Source of the DNA: Spirodela intermedia
Taxonomy: Eukaryota; Streptophyta; Magnoliopsida; Alismatales; Araceae
Direction: 5' to 3'
DNA: 64,000 nt
Assembly (NCBI GenBank): GCA_902729315.2
Contig: LR746272.1
Coordinates: 10,162,327-10,226,326, forward strand
Below are positions 56,901 to 64,000 of the stretch, piece after piece (within the stretch, counting starts at the first letter, position 1; each line of letters starts with the position of its first letter). The translations under genes and the position numbers were made by a program. The notes under the pieces are model-generated. The model was given only the letters and a program-made list of their open reading frames with translations, had not been told where the DNA came from and searched no databases.

Positions 56901-59900
56901 CTACCATCAATAGCTGATGAAGCCACCGGAAGATATGGATTGGTATAGTCCCTGGCGAAGATGACAGATGTTAAAACCATTGATGCACATGAATATGCCA
57001 CAAATAAATGGAAAGAACAATAACTATGAAGGAAAAAGACAATAATTAAAAGTTTTCGTTTCTGAAATATACCATTCCTACAAACAAAAATTCATCTTTA
57101 AACGTCACTGTGCAATCCATGGGGCAAAAAACTGATTACATTCAATTTATTTTATAGAATATGGACACTTCTACCAGTTTTTTTTTTTTCCCAACATACT
57201 CTGTAGCCTCTTTGGAGCTCTGCACTAACTCCAGGATAGATCAACATTTCCTCCCAGCCAGGCATGTCTTTATACTAGTTAGCGTTAAGCATCTCCTGTC
57301 AGGAGAAAATGCTACACATTCGTGGGGATGAGTAAATTATACTAATAAGTAAGCTTATGAGAACGACAAGAAATTTAGCAGCAATATGAGTTTTGTGAAT
57401 ATACAAGAAAGAGCATAACAAATTAACATTTTCCTTCATATGTTTTGAGTTTCTAAATATTAAGCTAATTGTAAAAGGGATATATATATATATATAAATA
57501 TATCTACGATTTTAGCATAAACATTTTTAATGTTAATTCAACTATCAATATAAGGGCATTCTGCCCTAGAGACAATAAAGATGTCTCTTATGCACCAAAG
57601 AAACACAAGGCTAACCTGCTACGATGACTCTGAAACTTCACATTTAAATCCCTATGCGCAGAATATGTTATCCTCAAACTACATTGGCCCACATGTTCCT
57701 GAAGTAGATATCTGCTCAAAGAAGAAGGAAACAAAGACGACCATGTCAATTAAAGGCTATCTAGGGCCACCATCTAGATGACAATTAAAGGGAATTTTCA
57801 TCACCTCGGAATACTCCTTCCATCGAGAGAAATTTTTGCAGAAGTTGCAGTTTCGGTATCAGAAAACTGAATCAGTGCCTGCAAGTAAGAGGAACTTCAC
57901 CAAAACGATTAATAATCTTCATCTTCATCTGCAAAATAATACTAGATAAGTAGAGATGACTTGAAACAAGCCAAAGTCCTAAAGAATATGACCTGGAAAC
58001 CAGCTGTCTTCTCAAACGTAGCTATCTTGTGAACAAAGCCAAACGCAGAGAAAACCTGCACATTACACCAGTAGTTATAAAACAAATCACGAATCACTAA
58101 CAATTCAACGCATTCAACATATTTATGCCTACGCTAAGGCAAAAAAAAAAATCAGCATGTCGAGCTGCAGAGATATCTCGGAAGTGAAGTGTAAACTGTA
58201 TCAGACAATATTGCAAAGGTAATAGGACCACAGGTTGGATCAGACTGTGCTGGCAGAATTCCCAAACTATGGAGAGAAAAAACAATCCGGTTATAAATGT
58301 AAACAAATTCTATATTTATCATTTTTTAGGATATGGAGAAAAACAGTTTTAGCAAAAGGCGATGTAGAGAATTTTTTTTATAAAAGGGGTCCTGGAGTAT
58401 TCCCTTTCAGTGGGTGGCAGCAGAAAGCACCCCACATGGGCACACAGGCAAAGGCAGAAAGGAGAAGATGGCAATGGGTGATGGTGAGGTTAGATTTATT
58501 TTTTACTAGTTCTTTTTTTTCTTTTTGTCGTGCAGCCTCCACTCTTTGTCTTCCTCAGTAGACTGCAGCCTATGACCTCTTTCCCTTTTCCTCCTCCCCT
58601 TTAATCTTCTTTCTCCAGCTCTCCAACCTGTTACCAGAGGAAAGGCCATAAGAGCCCAACACTGAATCAATCGACCATCCATCTATCGAAAACAAAGATC
58701 AACGCAAATTTCCTCAATCCGAATTGGCGACTCCCAGATTCAATCCTAGAACACTGCCTCAGATTGGAATTTATTGGTTCAGAACACTACAGATGGGATA
58801 CCAAAGACTCAAAATGAAAACAACAACAAAAACGACAAATTCTCAGAGGTGATGATTACTGAGAGACATTTCATAACGGAGACGACCGACCAACCCCTGA
58901 ATGGTTCAAATCTGTATGCAGGAGCATTTCTCATCTACACGTTTCTAGACATCTGTGTAGCTGCTGCGATTCTGCACTACTGACGTCTGAAGTAACATAT
59001 AAAAAATTACTTTTAAGTACAGATCGCAGTTCTTCCATTGTTAAAAACTCTGGAGGGGCAAGGTTTCTTCTTAGGTGAATCTATGAAAATCCTAATGATG
59101 GATGTAGATATTAGTAGACAGAGTGGGATAAGTAATTTCTGACAGACAGGTCCTAAATTATTTGGTCCTTTTCCAGATGTCAACTCGTTAATTTACAAAA
59201 ACGATAGACAAGACATCTAATATCCTGTGGTCGTTAGGGGCTGGAATGATATGACTGTCATTCGACAAACAACTTGACAGGTGAAATATTACAGTTAAAC
59301 TAGCAGGAAGAAGGTAGGTTCTTCTCAAAAGAGTATAATACAGCATAGCCACTTAACTCTTCTCAATTTACAAGATCCAGAAGGTGATCAAAAGAAAATT
59401 TTAATATATTGGGATTTTTTTTTAATTAAGCAGTGGGGACGAGACACTAGAACAGAGAAGAAGCTACAGCTTGTCAATTAAGATAGAGCCAACAGAAGAA
59501 AAGCCAGTAGAGCAGCACAGGTCAAGTTACAATTTTTGAGAGAAATTCCTACATAAATGGTTGTCAATGCAGGGGAAAACGGAAAGCTTTGGTATGACGG
59601 TCATTGCAGACCATCTATGCTAACTTTATATAAAAATCTTATCAGAAGTACTGATCCAGCAGCAACATCAACTACAACTGAAACTTGTGGACATTAATAC
59701 TGTTTTTGAAAGAAAAATGCCATCGGGTTGTCTCTTTAAGTAGAAGATTTATCACTAAATAGAACCGTCTTACACCTAAGGGAACATCTAAGTCCTGATT
59801 ACGAACCGAGCATCAGCCCCAAAAAAATCACCTAAACCTAAATGCATTTCTTGCGACGGAGCAAAAATAGGGGCGTGCAGTGAAACTGGAACTCTTGTTC

Positions 59901-60251
59901 GCAGGATACTCCATTATTAACTAGAGGGAATTTGAAGAAAGGAGGGCAAAACATGTTGACTATATGTCAAGGAAGGAGGACTTGGTATAGCTTTGTGACG
60001 GAAAAGATGGTAAAACTGAGTCATACTCTACCAACTCAGCTGTGACGTGGACTAACCTGCATCTGAGTCACAAAATTCTAAAACATCACTCTTTTAAAAA
60101 CATAGAATTCCCCTTAAAACCATTGAACCAGAAACTACGCATATCTTCATGTGAGGCGCGAATTAGACTCTTGAAAAACTGATCACAATCATCCGAGTCA
60201 GAATGAATCAGTGAGTGCGATAGGTAGAAAGATAGACAGAGAGCGAGTGAG

Positions 60252-60293
<42 letters not shown>

Positions 60294-61668
60294 GAGCGTG
60301 ATGAAAGGAATATAAATTATCTTATTACATCCGAAACAACCATTGTTGTTCAGGGACACTTATATTACTAAACATGGTTGGTACTCTTCCATGTTGAGGA
60401 ATGAGGTAAAACCTGAATGATGATATATGATTAAAAAAACAACATTAGTAGAAAAAACTGATGATGATTTACGTCATAAAATACACTGGCAATTGGGACA
60501 CCTTTTCTAAAGGGGATTCACTATGCCTGTAGGAGAAAGATATTGGCTGATGGTACGCCATGATTTTAGTGAGACAGCACCATTATATAAAAGTCACTCA
60601 TTTTAGTGTGTCCATTGATATCACACTCTCACTTCTCATGAAAGGAAAAATATCATAGTAATATCCGTGTCTACTGGAAAGAGAAGAAAAATGATAGCTT
60701 AGAAACCATGAAATTTCATGGTTAGTTGATATCAACATACATACTAACAAAGTATAAAGGAATAAATAACTCTATTGGCACATTGTAACAAACGTCACGT
60801 TCAAAAAACATGGAAGTGTCATTTTTCAACTTAACGGACTTTGAGTAGTGGATAAAGGATTGAAGAGGGAAGAAGAAACATTAGTCCTTTGACTTCATAC
60901 GATAAGGACAGGGGAGAGAAAAAGGGTGGAGAGGTAGTGGGAAGCAAGGGAAAGGAGACAAACACACATGCGCTTTCTCCAGATGCAGAGGGTTTCCGTC
61001 AAAGATGTTTCTTCCATGACATGGACCTGCTGATCTGTGCCAACCAAAAACTGTATAATGACTATAAACTACATGCAGAGTACTTAAGCATATCAGCGTC
61101 TTCCAGAGAACAAAGTCAATGAACAATATAATATGTAAAACTCATGTATTCTCATTGAAACAAGACTTTCATACCAAGTGTAGGACATCAATGCTGACAT
61201 CACCCGCCAAGACACCCTCAATTGTCACTAATAATACATTGCTAGCAACCTCTCCGGTAGTTTTGCTATTGACAATTTCTTGTCTGTTGGAATATTGAAG
61301 GTAGACGGTTTTCCCCCGTACCTGTGCTGGTTCTGCTGATGAAGCATAATACGAGATCATTGCGATTGCTTGATTTATTTCTGCCTGAATGTGGGGAGAA
61401 AATACGATAGAAAACAAAGTCAATAAATGGCCTAAAAAATAGAACGCATAACATTGCGAAATTAAAATGCGCCAACACTTACGAATTCAATAAAAGCTTG
61501 GTTCCTGTTTGCACCGACACCACATTTTGTGTTGATAACTTTACCGAATGGTGTGCCTAATTCAATCAATTCCCCTTCTGTGCATTCCCAGGGTAAATTT
61601 CTCACATGAAGAACCTTAGATGGCGGTTGGGTATAACGGAACTGGGGCTGTCCAGATGCAGAAGACAT
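53975..61668 (-). CDS. PTB: Polypyrimidine-tract-binding protein (three RRMs)
   Basis: A splicing regulator that binds pyrimidine-rich RNA. Ten coding exons join in frame (425 residues): 61483-61668, 61175-61384, 57993-58055, 57805-57878, 57616-57711, 56894-56951, 56680-56784, 56521-56602, 55146-55258, 53975-54265. RRM1: VLHVRNLPWECTEGELIELG, NRNQAFIEFAEINQAIAM. RRM2: NVLLVTIEG, DVLHLVFSAFGFVHKIATFE, RITYSAHRDLNVKF. RRM3: NVLLASIEDMQFAVSIDVLH, HCIYDGGFCRIHLAYSCHTD. The tail is Gly/Pro/Met/His-rich, ending FPFGRPY. The start MSSASGQPQFRYTQPPSKVL matches plant PTB1/PTB2. Intron 2 (58056-61174) is 3.1 kb. A minus-strand acceptor just before about 61690 suggests an additional 5' UTR intron. Confidence 0.94.
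55395..55784. repeat. 202-bp tandem duplication inside a PTB intron
   Basis: Copy 1 is 55395-55596 and copy 2 is 55597-55784. Both start GAGAATTCTATTTCTCATCA, share TTCTGAGACTGCTGCCCACC, and end ATCTAACCTCGCCT. Copy 2 is slightly shorter with scattered differences. It lies in the intron between exons 8 and 9. Confidence 0.92.
60253..60290. repeat. (GA)n microsatellite in PTB intron 2
   Basis: About 38 bases of GA; on the transcribed strand it is a CU-rich tract, the type of sequence PTB itself binds. Confidence 0.9.
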
Positions 61669-62926
61669 TATGCCCAGCACTTGAACACTGTCACATAATC
61701 AAAGAGCAACGCACACGTCAATATAGCGGGTCTCAGTGTACATGCGCTTCAAAGAGTGAACCCTGAGGTACGAAAGCACGAAAGAACAGCTATCTGAATG
61801 ACACCAGGAGAACTCTCATTCAATGAAATGGAGAAACGGACAACTCAAAGGAATATAGGCTTTGGGCTTTGAATATAATGCATCGCAGAATACCGACGGT
61901 GGGCTTTCTAAACTGGGGCGGCAGGATCGAAGAGAATCATAAGAACGGTCAAAACAAAGAAGCATGGAAACAGAATTCTCAGATACAACAAGAGAACAAC
62001 GAAAGTGACTCACTTTTTAAAGAAATCGAGAGGCACTCGCAATTCTCTTTGAAGGACGACAGGGAAAATAAAGGGACGACAGGGAAAAAGTGTAAGGACA
62101 GCAAATCCGATAGAGAGGTACGACGCCACACGATCCTCGATCTCATCAAGGATAGAGAACTAGGGTTCGGCTCTTATACCGATCGTCGTCGTGTCTTCCT
62201 TTGCACCACTGAGCAGAGCCCCCCCAGATTTCAATTCACAGATTCAACAAGAGATAGGGTCGCAACTCACCGATTCAAGAAGGCAACCCAATTGCGGCCC
62301 CTCTTATAAACTCTTCGAAGAGAATGTCGACCGGGAAAGGAGAGCCGGGAGAAGCGAAAGATCTGAGGAAGGAATTCGACAGCAAACAGGCCAAGGTTGG
62401 CGAAACTAGGGCGAACCCTTTTATACCCTCGCAGACCTCGCCACGTTCCGACAAAGAGTTATACCATAAACGGGCGACCGGTCTGGTGCTCCGCGGATTA
62501 ATTGTGTCCTCCGTGGCCGTAGTCGACCCGTCTGGCCAGCACGTTCGGCGGACATTTACGCCTTTCCGAGGCATTTTTACCCCCAAATTATATCGTCAAA
62601 ATAACCTGATTTTACAATCATATTGTGAACAGATGACAGTAATAAAATAAAATTTATTATATTTATTAATTTCATTTTTGTAAGGCTACTGCTGGAATAG
62701 GATAATTAACAAGGCTTCTCTCTTCCCCGAGAAGACCATGTGATCATCTCCATGACATTCGAAAAGCCATCGTCAGCGAGTAGCTGCTGCGAGAAGAGGG
62801 GGGATGATATTCGAATCATGAAAGAAGAGAAGATCTGGAAGAAATCACAGGAGGAAAAGCGATGATCTTGGCCACTGCGACTGTCCCCGCCTGGTATTTT
62901 ACATCGACGCTTGGCCTTCTCGTCGG
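61669..62926. other. PTB 5' region and SPI-like gene 3' flank
   Basis: Contains the PTB leader, promoter and probable 5' UTR intron, then the 3' UTR of the inhibitor gene. A plus-strand open frame at 62324-62650 has no recognisable domain. Confidence 0.6.
62418..62425 (-). promoter_or_regulatory. Candidate TATA box of PTB
   Basis: The minus strand reads TATAAAAG in a GC-rich context, about 750 bp upstream of the PTB ATG. This distance requires a spliced or long leader. Confidence 0.4.
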
Positions 62927-63386
62927 TCAGTCCAGTTCGAGGTTCTTCTCCACGACTCTCACTTCCCCCGCAGATCTCAGCAGCTCCGCCTGGAGCGGAC
63001 CCATCCTTGGCTCGTCAGAAACTGCAAAAGTCAACGCAGAGAGATGGGAAGGTGTGTCCTGGATCACCACCTGTTTGTCGGTCATTTCCACGGCGAAGCC
63101 GTCGACTATGGCCATGGAGAACCGCTTCCTGTAGGTGTTGAGTTTCAGGGCTCCAGAGAGCAACTTGTCGTGCTTCTTGGTGATATACGCCTCGAGTTCT
63201 TGTTGAGTTGAGCTGTCAGCATTGCAGAGAAGAGAGAGGGACGTCGTCTTGGTTAGATGGGAAGGGAAGAGAACGTCTGTGTGGGGGAGAAGAACAAGAA
63301 TTGACGAACCGATCCCGTCGTAGACGCTCATACTCGGGGTCGAAGTTCAGGAAGACGAAGTAGGGTACGGGCTTCTTGGGTTCCAT
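62927..63386 (-). CDS. Subtilase propeptide-like inhibitor (I9 domain, SPI-1-like)
   Basis: Three exons join in frame (93 residues): 63310-63386, 63071-63212, 62927-62989. The protein is a free-standing Inhibitor_I9 domain, the fold of subtilisin-like protease prodomains; members such as Arabidopsis SPI-1 inhibit subtilases. Visible blocks: YFVFLNFDPEYERLRR, YITKKHDKLLSGAL, SMAIVDGFAVEMTDKQ and LLRSAGEVRVVEKNLELD, matching the order of the fold. The third-exon acceptor at 62989 was chosen because it joins TDKQ to AELLRSAGEVRVVE in frame. No signal peptide is seen, and no subtilase catalytic domain follows, so this is not a broken protease gene on this evidence. Confidence 0.88.
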
Positions 63387-64000
63387 TCCAGCCTGCTCGC
63401 TCTCTCAGGCTCCTTCGTCTTCCTCCGCTTCTCCTCTTCGTGGAATTTCAGAGACTGCTGCAGGCGCTATTTATGCTCGAGGACGAGGAAGAGTCCCCCA
63501 CATGAACTCGAACTCGTGCTTCAGGACTGCAGACGCCTCTCGGACTACATCTGCATTCATAATTGTATTGCAAAGATCCGAAGAAACTAACCTAACCCGG
63601 AATCTAGCCACCTTTATGGGTTGACTTCTGCGCCACTGTCGCTTCTATTTCTGGGGCTTCTGAGGCCAGCAGAAGCGTCCGAGATCGGTCGGTGTCTTAA
63701 AAATATGAAACAGCGGGCCGTGGGCATTGACTAAACTTCACCGGTATCCAGGCGAGCAGCGGCACATGATGAGGCGCACTGCCCCTTGCGGAGGCATCGA
63801 ATCCGGTCTCATGCACCGCCATGCCAGGCTCTGGCCGAGGACGTTGAAGTTCATCCCCGGAGGATGCCGAGAGACGTAGACCACACACAACGAATCTTAT
63901 CGGCATCTCCATCCTCCGAAAGCTCTTAGTACGAGCTGGAATGGCCGATCTTTCGGTGAATGTCTCTGCAACTCCGTCTGCCCTAAACTGCCGGCGGTAA
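63387..64000. other. Window end, upstream of the SPI-like gene
   Basis: Promoter of the inhibitor gene, then GC-rich sequence. A minus-strand open frame at 63697-63912 shows no known domain and could be an exon of a gene beyond the window or chance. Confidence 0.5.
63467..63475 (-). promoter_or_regulatory. Probable TATA box of the SPI-like gene
   Basis: The minus strand reads CATAAATAG, about 80 bp upstream of the ATG at 63386. Position fits a short leader; motif only. Confidence 0.45.

Noticed and set aside
57180-57300. Possible loss of the PTB exon encoding the end of RRM2
   Set aside because: First scanned as missing, because exons 4 and 6 join in frame without it; the exon was then found at 57616-57711 with good splice sites and the expected sequence.
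62324-62650. Plus-strand 108-residue frame
   Set aside because: No recognisable domain and it overlaps the likely PTB promoter with a minus-strand TATA box; not excluded but unsupported.

Overview
The window is nuclear DNA from a flowering plant. Genes are split by GT-AG introns with AT-rich interiors, exons match plant-specific families, and (GA/CT)n, (CTT)n and (TAA)n microsatellites are frequent. High GC in the coding parts of the cellulase, receptor kinase and polygalacturonase genes would fit a monocot or early-diverging angiosperm, but the sequence does not settle the lineage. All exon structures were built by reading splice sites and checking that frames join without stops.

Layout, left to right: a long-chain acyl-CoA synthetase missing its first exon(s) (+, 293-9634); spermine synthase (-, 10163-16167), whose intron 9 carries a decayed Ty1/copia element with three LTRs (11184-12963); a GH9 class C endoglucanase with a CBM49 module (-, 17971-22134); a 4.2 kb low-gene stretch; a PP2C phosphatase (+, 26337-32107); a plant-specific TIGR01589-domain protein (-, 32792-38202); an LRR receptor pseudokinase (+, 40731-43078); an RNF113/Cwc24-type CCCH-RING protein (+, 43869-48164); a GH28 polygalacturonase-like protein (+, 49991-52296); an unrecognised small secreted protein (-, 52823-53353); a polypyrimidine-tract-binding protein (-, 53975-61668); and a 93-residue subtilase-propeptide-like inhibitor (-, 62927-63386).

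The genes do not form a pathway: lipid activation, polyamine synthesis, wall remodelling, phosphatase signalling and RNA processing are mixed, as is usual in plant chromosomes. Three of them (SPMS, the PP2C and PTB) appear to match Arabidopsis genes lying close together on chromosome 5, so the block may be old conserved synteny.

I found no convincing new multi-gene system. The most interesting signals are the three-LTR element inside the polyamine gene, a stop codon that is the first unit of a run of 14 in-frame TAA codons, a GC-AG intron, a 202-bp tandem duplication in a PTB intron, and the unrecognised secreted protein.
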